Shown piece after piece: positions 1-12,100 of a stretch of 64,000 bases of DNA. The notes beneath the pieces were generated by a model that saw only the letters and a list, made by a program, of their open reading frames with translations, did not search any database and had not been told where the DNA came from. The DNA is from Cladorhizidae sp. MBARI D1340-BT2. Lineage: Eukaryota; Porifera; Demospongiae; Poecilosclerida; Cladorhizidae. The translations under genes and the position numbers were made by a program. Numbering within the stretch: the first letter of the stretch is position 1; each line of letters begins with the position of its first letter. The stretch lies in the NCBI GenBank assembly GCA_028752905.1, contig JAQNBH010000003.1, positions 41,344,187 through 41,408,186 of the forward strand, in the 5' to 3' direction.

Positions 1-1556
1 GGCTTAATGCCGAACAAGTGGAGGACATCCCGCCACAGTTCTGAGATGAACTGGCGTCCATGGTCAGAGGTGACAGAAGCCGGCACACCAAAGCGAGGAA
101 TCCATCCTGAAAGGAATGCCTGGGCACATGTTTGAGCAGTGCAGTCAGCCATCGGGATTGCTTCTGGCCAGCGAGTGAATCGGTCAATGACTGTAAACAG
201 ATAGGTGTAGCCTCTTGAAGGTGGGAGAGGTCCCTCAATGTCAACATGAAGGTGTTCAAATCTGGAACTTGGCACAGGGAAACTCTGCAGGGGACTAGCG
301 ACATGTCGTGAGATCTTAGACTGCTGACAGCTAAGGCATGACTTAGCCCATGAGGTGATGCGTATAGCTTCCACACGATCTTCCAGAGGGGCAATGCCTG
401 CGGAGCTAACGCAATGGCCGAAGAAGTCGAGAGTCGAGACACCAAATTGGCACTTGTCAGGGTTGATGACCAGCCCATACTGAGACAAACGTGTGAAGAG
501 AGTCTGCAGGTGCTGGTCATGCTCTTCAGGTGTGTGGCTGGCTACCAGGATATCATCCATGTAAACAAAGACAAAGGAGAGCTCCCGGCAGACCTGATCC
601 ATAAAATGCTGGAAAGTCTGTGCTGCATTCCGGAGTCCATAAGGCATCATGAGATATTCATAGAGACCAAATGGTGTTATAATGGCAGTCTTTGGGATGT
701 CCTCTTGGTGCACAGGAATCTGATTAAAAGGGTCTACCTTGGAGAAGATTGTGGCTCCACGCAGTGATGCTCCAAAGTCTTGGATGTGAGGGATGGGATA
801 TCGGTCAGGTGTGGTGATGTCATTGAGGGCACGATAATCACCGCAGGGACGCCATGCTCCTGACTTCTTGGGCACCATATGCAGTGGTGAAGCCCAGGCA
901 CTGGAGGATGGTTGGATGATACCAAGCTGAAGGAGATTGTTGAACTCCTTCTTAGCAGCAGCCAGCTTTGCAGGGGAAAGTCGACGAGCCTTTGCGAAGG
1001 TTGGTCTGCCAGCAGTAACAATGCGGTGCTGGACACCATGTTTTGGTGTCTTGTCAGCCACTTGAGGAGTAGTGAGTTGGGGGAAGTCTCGGAGAATGGC
1101 GTAATACCGATTGTGTGCCGTAGAAAAATAGTTGAGGTGGAGTGCTTCAAGGTCAGACAGGTAAGCAGGAATGCTGCTGCAGGGTGCTTCTGAGTCATAT
1201 AGTCGGTGGTGCTTGAGGTCAATGAGCAAACCATGCTGACGGAAAAAGTCTGCACCAATAATTGGTTGGCTGACATCGGCCAGGATGAAAGTCCAGTTAA
1301 AGTTCTTCCTGAGGCCAAAGTGTAGAGATAAGGTGCGTTTGCCGAAGGTGGGGATGGCAGAACCATTCGCGGCCCTGAGAGGGAGTCCCTTCTTGAGTGT
1401 CTGACGGTCAATATGTGTTGCAGGAAGCACGCTGACTTCGGCACCAGAATCGACCAAGTAGCGTTGGCCAGAAGTGCAGTCGGTAACAAACAGAAGGCGA
1501 CTGTTATTTCCCAATCCACTGGTCGCCATCAGTGGGCGGGGAAAGCGTTTCCCGAA
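1..1556 (-). CDS. pol: gypsy pol: protease, RT and integrase, with RNase H deleted (partial)
   Basis: The frame has no stop from 1,556 to the window edge; the first ATG is at 1,532. Near the start is a retropepsin active site ([12 protein letters not shown]). RT follows, with PCGDYRALN, a YMDD catalytic box and the motif [17 protein letters not shown]. At about 350-362 the RT text ending EDRVEAIR joins directly to [12 protein letters not shown], the second half of the integrase HHCC zinc finger. The RT connection, the whole RNase H domain and the first half of the zinc finger are therefore missing, yet the frame is kept. The integrase core shows its first Asp (HVDIEGP) and second Asp (TSDHG); the catalytic Glu would lie outside the window. 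It should make cDNA poorly or not at all without RNase H, which is an inference. Confidence 0.88.
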
Positions 1557-2288
1557 TTAGAGCAAGGTTTTTTGCATTTGGTGGCATCCTTGCCAAATCG
1601 GGCATGGTACCAACAGAGTGTGGCGGAAGGGGAGGTGGTAGAGGGAGCTGAAAAATTGCCAGTTTTATGTTGCAAGGAGAAACGACGTGTAAGGTCTTCC
1701 AGCTCAGAGCGGAGAGGCAATAGTGTCAACATTGGCAGTGACAGGTGCGATGGTGCTGAAGGACCCAGGTAGAGAGGCTTCTGGTGTGACTGCAACGAGG
1801 CTGTCAGCAAGGGAAGCGAGTTGCTCTGTACTTTTGTCAGGGTGCAATTTCAAGACGAGCTGGACTGCCACTGGAAGACGAGTGAGGAAAATTTCTTGGA
1901 GGATTTGGTCGTTATTGCAGGTTTTGTCCGCTAGCTGTTCGATTCGTCGAAGTAGCTGTGAGGGTTTCTGGTCGCCCAGTGGCTCCAGAGAGAGCAGTTT
2001 TTGCATCCTCTGGGACTCAGTGAGGGATGTGCGTGAGATGAGGCGCTCTTTCAAGGTGTCAAAAGGATCAACAGCTGGAACAGTGACAATAACATCACGT
2101 ACCTCACAGGAAATCTCAGGTGCTAGGGAGCCAACGATATAGTGGTACTTTGTTAGCTGTTGAGTTATGCCCTTGGTAGCAAACTGTGCCTCCACCTGGT
2201 GAAACCAAAGAGCTGGGTCTTGCTGCCAAAATGGAGACAGTTTAAGGGAGACAGTATGGACAGCAGCGCGAGGCTCTTCTAGAGCCAT
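1529..2288 (-). pseudogene. gag: gypsy gag with one frame break
   Basis: The frame begins with ATG at 2,288 (MALEEPRAAVHTVSLKL) and runs through a capsid-like region to about 1,704, where it stops. The continuation is in another frame (RSELEDLTRRFSLQHK) and reaches a zinc-knuckle-like motif, CWYHARFGKDATKCKKPC, before stopping at 1,529 inside the start of pol. The frame change near 1,710 looks like a one-base loss and breaks gag. The overlap of the gag end with pol (1,529-1,556) in a different frame is the usual arrangement for frameshift expression in this superfamily. The start was chosen because it is the first ATG after the LTR and primer site. Confidence 0.8.
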
Positions 2289-2329
2289 GTAAACTTGCTT
2301 GGAAGGCTGTGTAGATGCTACACAGGCAG

Positions 2330-2343
2330 CGTCGGGGTCACCA
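2330..2343 (-). promoter_or_regulatory. tRNA primer binding site of gypsy element
   Basis: On the minus strand TGGTGACCCCGACG directly follows the LTR end after one base. It begins with TGG, complementary to the CCA end of a tRNA, as expected for minus-strand primer binding. The tRNA species is not determined here. Confidence 0.75.
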
Positions 2344-2344
2344 A

Positions 2345-2514
2345 TGAAGTGGATAAAAGTTATATAACCTTTTCAATAGGCAGCACATTTCAACTGGTAA
2401 GGTTTCATACAACTGTGCGTTAACTAGAACATTGTGATTGTTAATTAACTAGTGTACACGGAAGTGTCACGAAGGAATGTCCAAATCACGACGGAAACGA
2501 GGCAGGTCGCTACA
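2345..2514 (-). repeat. 5' LTR of the left gypsy element
   Basis: About 170 bp on the minus strand, starting TGTAGCGACC and ending ACTTCA next to the primer site, so with TG...CA ends. The partner LTR is outside the window, so the boundaries are inferred from the ends and the PBS. The next bases on the right (about 2,526) already belong to the duplicated receptor locus. Confidence 0.6.
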
Positions 2515-2877
2515 ATACTTTATAGTATATCCTTTCTATCAGTTCAGTTTGAGGTCACTGGTCTCCTTGCCAACCTGTGGATTGGACCAATCATCTTCAC
2601 TTGGATCTGCAACCCATGTCACAGGCTCCTCAGTCAGGTGAGTGTTCTTGCCTGTTGTCTGTGGTGTGGTTGTGGCTTGTTTGTTCACATGAGTGGCTTG
2701 TTCTTTCTCATGTATATGTCCCTTTGTTAATCCCACAGATAGTGATGTTCTGCTGTCAACACCATGGATTAATTTACATTGATATACTACTGTCTTCTTC
2801 GAATAATAATAATTTACATATCTATAGCATCATGTTCTGGAAGTTGCTGTTCTAGAGTATTAGTAGCAGCGATATCC

Positions 2878-3134
2878 TCATACAATGCTGTCTCTGTCCT
2901 CATAGATCTCCATATCAGAAACTTTATTTTCATCTGGTATAAGACGAGCTTGTAAGGGCAGCCTGGCTGGCACAGCTTGTGTGGTTTGGCAGGATGGAGA
3001 CAGTGTCTTGCTCTTGTTCCTTTTCCACCACCTGTAGGCCATCAGTGCACCCACTCCAGCAAGAGCACCACCCATGAGTAGCGCGAGAAAGTAGCCCACA
3101 CCAGCTGTAATCAATATAGTTGGGCTCACCTGAC
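2878..3134 (-). CDS. Exon 5 (copy A): transmembrane helix and cytoplasmic tail
   Basis: The acceptor TCATAG precedes GTCAGGTGAG; the exon enters in phase 1 and ends with a TGA at 2,878. It encodes a hydrophobic helix (GYFLALLMGGALAGVGALMA) stopped by YRWWKRNKSK, a basic stop-transfer and positive-inside signal. The tail is about 45 residues and contains one tyrosine in MEIYEDRD. The protein ends -DSIV, which fits a class I PDZ ligand (S/T-x-hydrophobic at the C-terminus). The 3' UTR must lie in 2,526-2,877; I saw no clear AATAAA there. The copy B exon at 33,130 is almost identical. Confidence 0.85.
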
Positions 3135-6100
3135 CTATGAGACATAAATATATTTAAATCATGTTAGAGGTACTAAAATGTTGGAAAGAGGATAATGTGC
3201 ACATTATCTCATAGTTACTTGCACCACAGGCCACTCTGAACACACCACAACAAATAGAGTATGCATTCATAATGTATTTTAGGGGGCAGAACTGGTGTCA
3301 CAACATTTTATAGAGTAACTATGCATGCATAAAGTATTTCACAGGACAGGACTGAATTTCTGACAAGAAACATTAATGGAAGGTGACATATGATAAAGTC
3401 CGGACTAGTGCAACATAACATTATTCATAGGGCATATAAAATTAACAACACTACTTCAAACATTATATATATAGAGAGAGGCTGAAGCCAATTGAAGCAG
3501 GGTGGGCAGGCCAAATATGGCATATTTGTAGTGCCTCTCACAGAAAACCTACAGAGCAAATTTGGATTAATATAAATCTGTCCTCTAGGAATAATATATA
3601 GCTAGCTACCTGCATATTTTGATTAACCTGACTAAGCTAACTAGTAGCTCAAGCCCTATAAAATACATATTAATTGTATTTATATATATATGTGCTCCGG
3701 TCGAAACCAATCATGGAAACTAAATGGGTGATTACTTGTAGATGGATATGCAGTTTATTTGTTCTATGAATACAATCTAGCACTAACTAGGTGCAGCTGC
3801 TGTTTTGGCAACTTTAAAGGTGGTGAATTCCAACAAAAAGTGCTTATGTCAAGTAGGTAAGGATTTTAATAATGAGCAGTCTCGTGGGTTTGGATATGAA
3901 AATGTGACATACTACAGACACTATAACTAGATGGCATGATAATTGGTATAAAGCTGAGTGTATAATATTGTTAAAGGAATAGAACACGAGATATTGTGTG
4001 AAATATATATATAGCAGTATTCAATGCATATTTATCATATCTGTCAAGACTAGAATCAGATAAACACATTAAGGTTAGTGAGAACTGACCATGGCTCTCG
4101 GTATCACACATATGCATTGGCACTATAGCAGGTTTGAACATAGATATATATGGAATATACACAGTGCACCAGCCAATTAGATTGAAGACGATTATGTGAT
4201 AGTTATTGGCTAAGAGCGATGTGCTAGATTAAGTTAATTTTAACTGGTGAGTTTGGTGCATTGTTAGTGGTTACCTGCAAAGTACCACATGAAACTATGA
4301 ATTTCTACAATAAAATAACTATTTACTTGCATGAAGTCTCTTTAACCCATTCTTCCCCATCGTTACATCTTAATCACCAGATAGATAATCACTCTCTGAC
4401 CATCAATATGGAGTGATGTCATCACAACTTCACTCATTTGCTAGTTGAGTACTGGAGGAGCAAGATGTCATGGTTGCCTGAGATGACAAGGCGCCATGTC
4501 TTAGCTACTATTAATTATTGATTGCTAGATCAGCTCACTGGACATGCTCAGATATGTTCAGCTTGGCAGTGTGTACATTTGTATTTTTTGTTTTTGTTTA
4601 GATAAATATTAGATGCCATGTATTATATGTGGTGGTGAAGGGTTTAAACTTATAATATAAATGTGCCATGACACATATGGTGGTGAAAGGGTTAAAGAAT
4701 TACAATATAAATGCTTGATTACAATATAACAAACCATAGAGTTAATCCTAAAAATAGAGTCGGTCCGGGTACACCAAAGCCAATTACAGTACAAGCAAAT
4801 AATTAACGAGCTAAATAATAAGCCTCACCATCAGTTGGAGCAGTTGTAGGTGGAGCAGTTGTGGGTGGAGTCATTGTGGGTGGAGCAGTTGTTGTTTCTA
4901 CAGTCAAAATGACATTAATATAATGAGTTCTATGAGTAAACAACTTCTACCAAAATAACTTCTACAAAAGAACTCGTTTAGAGCTCTCATGCTAGTGAAT
5001 TGAATCATCAAAATAACCACACCCTAACAGCTATTAACACTTTAAGCATGGTGCCTGCATATATACATAGTTACTAATCAGTAATAACATCAGCTAAGCT
5101 CTTGTGCTTTGTTTGTTCTTGTTCTAGTAAGGGCATCCGGCACAAGAGCTAGCTAGATATATCTAGATACACCAAAGGTAACTCTGGAGCGTGTAGCTAC
5201 TACGTTTTATAGTCTACTTGATTATATAATAGAGGGATGAATAACTAGTTCAATAAGGTTATAGACATAATAAGACTAGACATTATAAGCTTCTTAACTA
5301 GCTATATTCCAAGTAATAACTAGTATACTTACTAGGGCAGTTTCTCATACTTTCCTCTACAGTATACTTATAGGATACCTTAACAGAGAGCATGCTACTT
5401 CCAGTGAGTGAGTATGACATTTTGACAGTTCAAAGAGTTATGTCCCTAACATGTGCACTGGTTGTTACAAGACCATTATCATCACCTTACCACCTACCTA
5501 TTCAGGCATCACATGATTCTCAAGATGATCATTATCAATCATTATGAAGAAGAGTGAAAGCATGTGAATGTCCAACCATTAACTCATTGTAGGCTGGCTG
5601 GCTGCTATAGCTAATTGGCATGCAAAAATTCAGGACAGCATCTAATGCCATATAATAGTATACTTCAGACAACCACTTAAACAAAAAGCAATTAAAGTCG
5701 TAACATCTTGCTAATTGACTCTGAAGGAAGTGATCGAGATGTGACCCATCATAATTCCATCTATAGTATACTTCAGACAACTGCTTAACCACAAAGCAAT
5801 TAAAGTCTATAAAATTTGCAAATTGACTCTTAAGGAAGTGATCGAGACACGACCCAGCACAGCAATTTGGTATGATGAGACTAATGTCACAGCAGAGATT
5901 TTTTTGTAAGAAGAAATTGTCATGGGATTATTTTGCTATGGTGGTGCAGATGTGGCACTTTTTATAGAACACAAACAGGGAAGCAGCTTTGAACCAACAG
6001 CCAAGACCAAAATGAAGTTTACAGACCAACATTGAAAGGAAAGCTACACATCAAGCTGGGCATTTAATTAGCATGGGGGAGCTCCAAGTCATTCATTATT

Positions 6101-9100
6101 CATCAAGCTGGACACTTAATTAACATGGGAGAGCTCCAAAGTCATGCATAATTTATTACCTCACATCAAAATGGGCAATAATTAATATAGAAGAGCTGAA
6201 CAACCAAGTCATGCAGTATTTACTCTAGCAATATATATTATGGCAATACAATCCAACACTGTTTTTAGGGGTGTGGCCACAGAGAGAGCAAATGTCATAT
6301 GTTATGTGGGTGTGGCAATGGTAAGAGCAAAAGGTGATCATCTTTTGTGGGTTAGACTATGGCATAGCCAAAGAAGCTGGTGTGGCTTGTAATTTAATAT
6401 ACAGTTTGTGCAAGTGTGTGTGAGTGTGTGTATGGGAGGGGGGGTGAAGGGGAGCAATAGTGGTAAGTAATCACAGCTATGTCCAATACTAGCTTGCTAT
6501 TTACAAATTTACAATTTACAATCATACACCCCAGAGAAAGTAGACATCGAGATCTTTCTACAGCTCTTCATGGATTCCATTGTGAGGAACAGTGTGTATT
6601 ATGCTTAAAGCAAGTTGGAGCAGTTCTGTAGTTCATGAAGACTTAATTATTTATTTCACCCTCCGGACCCCACTGTCAATACACTTGTGCATGTCATTAA
6701 GTTCCAAACTCCATAATATATGCTTAGAAACATGTCGGAGTCTGAGAGGTGTTATAACAGATTATCACAAAGATTCCCCAATCCCAACTTACGATGTCCA
6801 TTGTGTGCCAAAAATAATTTAGTCATGTGATATATACAAGGATTTAACTGAAGAGCTGCACTCCACTCTTACCAGCACACTCCATGGTACCGTCAGTAGG
6901 CAAGCCACCAAATTTGCACATCTACTAACCATTGGTGAAGAGTCTGTGTTTATCTCAATACTGCATTCTCAGTCTAGACTACTAGCACACATGTAACAGC
7001 TGCTGCAATTGTGGCTGTGCTCATACTTTTATACAGTGTTGCCAGCAATAAATATGGAATTCCTACAGATTTAACTTACCATGTGAACTGATGGTCCAAT
7101 GAAGTTGGAGTCTTGGGAAAGAAAATATGAGATGATCATAACCAGGGCATGTGGTTCTATTAATGGCAGCAAATTCCTCATATAGGTAGTGTCCAGCAAT
7201 ATCATCAGTGTTGTTGTAGGTCATCCTCACGGAGAGTGTTGTTATATTACCATGCGACACAGTAATGTTGAATGCAGGGCTTTCCTCTATACCTCGGCCA
7301 TTTTTAAATGTGCCATTAAATGCAACAGCTACATCTAGCACTGCAGGTGCATTAACCATGAAGGTGTGGTCAATAGTGAAGCTTTGACGAACAGTCCCCT
7401 GATATGCTGGAAGAGAGTAGTCTAAGATGACATCCTCTGCATTATATGTGGGAAGATTAGACTCCTGCAGAAGAAATGTGACTGGAGCAAACATAGCATT
7501 GTTCTCCAACATCGGCAGAAGATTCCTCTGACAGATGGCTGGGTCAGATCCTAGAGAGTTGATTTTAACTTCATATTTGCCCGCATCAGATTCTGCCATA
7601 TTTGATATGATCAGTGATGTCCCATTATTGGTTATGTTGACTCTATCATCAGAGGTTAGTTTAGTTCCATTGTGGTACCACGCCAGGGAGCTGATGTTCT
7701 GAGCAAGTGAGTCATAATCACGTATATTTATACTCATTGTCATCCTTTGATGGAGTGAAAAGGCTCGTGTGATTGGATCATCAGTTTGCAGCAATCCTAT
7801 GATAGATGATGTAAATAGGTGTTGAGTACAATCATCAGTCTGTTGTTGACTGTACAACATGTTGATGGGGGCACATATGTAGGACTCCTGCTAACATTAG
7901 ATTGGAATATTGACTCTAATTAGCTTTATAATTGTGTAAGACTTGGTGTCAATTATATTGGTATATGCTGGAGGTTGGTGTGTTTAATTCAGCGAGGAGT
8001 TGTCCTTCACCAAGAACTTGTGAGGTGGGTCAAGGAATCATGTCTCAATATCTAAGCATGTGTGGAGTGAGTGTGCATGGTGTGTGTGTGTGTGTGTGGT
8101 ATGAGCAATGTAGGTGTATGCAGGCATCTAGATAGGAAGCATATGCACATGTTATCTGTGTGCATGCACATGTTTGGGTGTAGGTGTGAGTGTGTGTGGG
8201 TACTCTGTGTGGTTGTCTTGGCAACATTGTCAAGTAACAATATTTTTTCAATAAAATAACACTCTTGCCTGTCTCATGGGCATCATGTGTTCTCTACTCA
8301 ATCAGTGAGAGGTGTTGAGCCACTTCATTCGTATTGTAGAGAGGAGGAAAGGGACACTGTCAAAGGAGGTTGATGTTTTGTCAACCTGGCTAGATTTAAG
8401 GCTCCAACACTTTGAGTTAGACATCACTTGGCCTATTTCCATGCCCACTTTGTAGTTATTGCGAAAAAAATTCACTTGGGTATGGACAAACTTGTCTAAA
8501 TAATATAATATTGTAAGTGTTAGTTGGAAGGTCTGTGTGTTTGTCTGTTCACTTGTGGTACTCACAATCCGTGGTTCAATCCCAGGAAGAATCTTCCCCC
8601 ACCACCCACCCCCACCCACTTTCAATCCAGAGTGAACATTTACTTTTTGAATCACTCCCCCCACCCACCACCCAGCACTCTCCTTCCCTCTCCTTCCCAT
8701 TTTTCCCTTTCCCCTACCAACAATGGGAGGTTCTATACTCTATAGGATGGTTTGGACTAGATAACTGTCTGTGTGTGGATGTACGATAATACTGGGGTCA
8801 ATCATTGGGCAATTTGGTGCGATAGCTTCGACAAATAAAAGAAAGATGAGTTATAATTTCTCTCTCTCTCTCTTTGTCTTTTTGTATATCCTCTATGCAT
8901 ATATTTAAAGGCTACTGTATGTCACACCAGCTTGAAAGTACTCCCACGATCTGACACTGCAGAGCAGAGCCTGGAGAGTGACATGCGCATGGACATCATA
9001 TCTACAAGTCTGTCTGGTTCCAGAGAGGCTTGAGAGGGTGGAGAGAAATAGTCAGAACATGCACTCACCAGTGAAAGCCACACAGCCATTAGGCAAGTCT

Positions 9101-12100
9101 ACTCCAAGTGTGCACTTCATTAATTAAATAATATGTGGGTGCACCTAGCAATCTGCAATTATAGCTCACTCAGCAAAATATTTCAGGAACGAGCTAATGA
9201 CAACCCGATATGCTTTGTATGATTATTAGTTGCATAATATCTGTTACCTGGTCATGCAAGTCACCAACTGGTTTCAGAGGCCTTTGTATTGCTTGAGGCT
9301 TCATATCAACACTTTGCTTCAAACTATTAAAATTAACTCTCGCCCCCCCCTCTCCCAATTACAAATTCTACCACTTGTCAGATATATGGAATGTTCCTCG
9401 CTGCCTCTATCAACTTTTTCCTATTCATCTCTTTCTTGGAGAAACTCACAAGCACACCAACCAGTGCCGTATTAACCCAAGGCAGGGCCCCTAGGCTTCG
9501 AGCTTCTTTGGGCCCCTCCCCCCCGCGAATTTCACGCACTCCTTGCGTACAATTTATTACAATAATATTCCAATAAATTAGGACTTTTTTTGTTGTTGTT
9601 TATGGTTTTTGTCTTGCTTTTGTTTTTTGTTTTTGCCGCTGTCTTTTGGTCACCATTGTTTCGTTGGTGTGTTGGAACTTTTAGTAGCTTGTACATGAAA
9701 CTATGTAAAAATCATAATATTCCCAAATGAAGAGTAACAAAGAAAATGATATCATCTTATCAGACAACCTTTAATTAGCATGAAGCAATTTCAAGAAAAG
9801 CAATACCAAAATACCGGTACTGTACTGTAAAGTTAAACATATTATAGTCCTACATTATGTATCAAGCTACTTAAACATTTTTCTCTTTGATATTTCAACA
9901 AATTGATCCAGCTCATTGTTAAAATTTAATTTCCAGAGGAAAGACGATTCTACATGAAATGATTGAGCTTTTCATCTTTCAGAGTGGATCGCAGGTAATT
10001 CTTAATAGCAGAAAAAGACCTCTCTCCAGGACAGTTTGTGACGAGAAGTGAAAAGTAAATGCGTAAACAAATGTACATGTTTGGAAAACTATCCTGCATT
10101 ACGTTGTTAACAATGGTTTGAAGCATTCTTAACTGCTAACTAGCTATAAGGGTGCGCTAGCTTGCTAGCTACTTGGGTCCGTTAGCTAGCTAGCTTCATG
10201 AAGTGTAGCTAGTTAGCAGTGGGGTTCAATTAAATTTGATGTGACAAGTTAACTAATTAATTCAAATAAATTTGAAATGACAGTTTAACTAAACAATTCA
10301 ACTAAAATTGCCATGACAAGTCAACTAAAATGAACTAATTTTGAATTAAATAAAGAGACCATAATTTTTTTAGGCAAGTCCGTTCATTTCATTTTCATGT
10401 TCGTTTTTCCCACCTCCTTGGAAGTGGGCTTTGAAAACTCTATTTGAGGACTTTTTCAGTTTCACCGGACCTTATGTTCGGGATTTGTGGCCACTGGTTT
10501 GACACACAACCACATTGGTACTGCTATTTACTTGTTAGCATTATTAATACTATTAAATTCCATGTCAAGAAGAATGCAAACAAAAGCTCTGGAAAGACGA
10601 AAGTATGGAGTCATTAAGAGTTACGAAGGTTCTTCTGGGTTAGAATCGTGGGAGAAGAAGAGAGCTATAGTATTAACGGCTTTACCGTTTATGCTTCACC
10701 CTTTACCATCTGTAGCTGGTCCTTCCCTAGCGCTGGCTATCACAGGCCTGCCTGCTCCTGTGTCAACCCTGCTCACTCACTGTATTTCTGGTGAGTCTTT
10801 GTGTTGCTGATGAAAGAGTGCAAGAATGATAGTCATGATCAAGAGCAAAATGAGGGCCACCCTGGATCTACCCATGCCCCCTGGAGTGTTGTATATTTTC
10901 TCATGATTCAAAGAAATGTGTATTCCCGACATTACAGTTTTGCTCACTTCATAGTATATAATTTTTATATCATTTGAATGCTCTCTTCAAAATGAATGAT
11001 CACTTTTTCAATCCAGCCAATTTTCCATGAGATACGGTTCATTCTGTGGGCTCACTTTTCCTGCTGAATGAAAAAGAGGGGGGGAGTTTTATATATTAGA
11101 AACTGGAAACTGACTGACAGCAACATAAATGGCAAGTCTTGATGAAGGCTGAAAATTTGTATTTAAAAAACACCTCTGTTTCATTTGCCTAGCAATGCCT
11201 TAGAAGGTACAAAGATAGAGCTAACTAGACTTGAGTTAGCTACTAGAGCTCAAGCTCAATCAAAGATTCTTAGAAATAACCAAGTTTTCTATTGCCAGTG
11301 TGTCAGTGTCAGCCAGATGTTGATGGCAACACTGCTTTGCCTATAGGCTATAAATATCATTGGAAAGCACAGAGAATGAGCTACCTTTTGAGATCAAAAC
11401 CATTCAAAATGGATGAAGCATTAAATTTGTGACCACAAATATGGTCTATGCCCACTTAATTCAATTTTAATTCAACTTTGAATTAATGGACCTCAAAAAC
11501 CAGTTTAAATAAATAAAATAACTGTGATAAACTAACTAAACCAGTTGAATTAAATATACCCAAATGACAGTTTAACTAATTCAACTTTGAATTAATTGAA
11601 CCCCACTGCTAGTTAGCTAGCTATTTAGCTATGCTAGCTAAATTATTTACTATTCCTACACTATTTAGATGCACTAGCTAAACTATTTACTATTCCTACA
11701 CTATTTAGCTTGATCTAACAGTCATAAAAGAAACTATTAAAGTCAAGTTAGTTCCTCACCTTGGTAACAAGAGTTCTTCACTTTACTATTTTTTTATTGT
11801 TATCAGCTCATATACTTAAAAACCTTTTGAGATTTGAGTTAATGAAGTACCATTAAGTAATCCTAGAGAGGAGTAGGACCTAGAACTCCTCTATCAAGCC
11901 TCCAGTTCTTCGGACACGAGGAGAAACTAAATATTGCCCACCGATAAACACACCCTAGGTGTCTGGGAATAGATGGGCACACCAATCTCACGTTTACTTT
12001 TCAATTAACGGGTACAGTCCGAGTTAATGTCCCCTTAGCGTCTCTCGTATATCAAAGAGAATTCCTATCAATTATTTTCAGTGATGCCCAGGGAGCATTT

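Larger units (their letters stand above)
1..2514 (-). mobile_element. Ty3/gypsy LTR retrotransposon, 3' part outside window
   Basis: Reading on the minus strand from the right: a short LTR, a tRNA primer binding site, gag with a CCHC-like zinc knuckle, then one pol frame with protease, reverse transcriptase and integrase. The 3' end and second LTR lie left of the window. The element ends only about 11 bp before the start of duplicated copy A. The domains are read from translated motifs; the family assignment follows from the gag-PR-RT-IN order of Ty3/gypsy. It appears relatively young because pol is open throughout, although gag has a frame break and part of pol is deleted. Confidence 0.9.

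Noticed and set aside
734..1519. 261-codon minus-strand ORF as a gene
   Set aside because: It is an off-frame shadow of the gypsy pol, whose true frame shows DSGA and YMDD.
8565..8600. tRNA-like B box (GTGGTTCAATCCCAGG) suggesting a SINE; also near 38,930
   Set aside because: No A box at proper distance and no SINE boundaries or tail found; it is shared by both copies as ordinary intron.
9072..9101. 30-nt micro-exon (LPNGCVAFT) with donor CACTG|GTGAGT
   Set aside because: Copy B lacks 8 bp inside it, which breaks the frame, and the acceptor has no pyrimidine tract.
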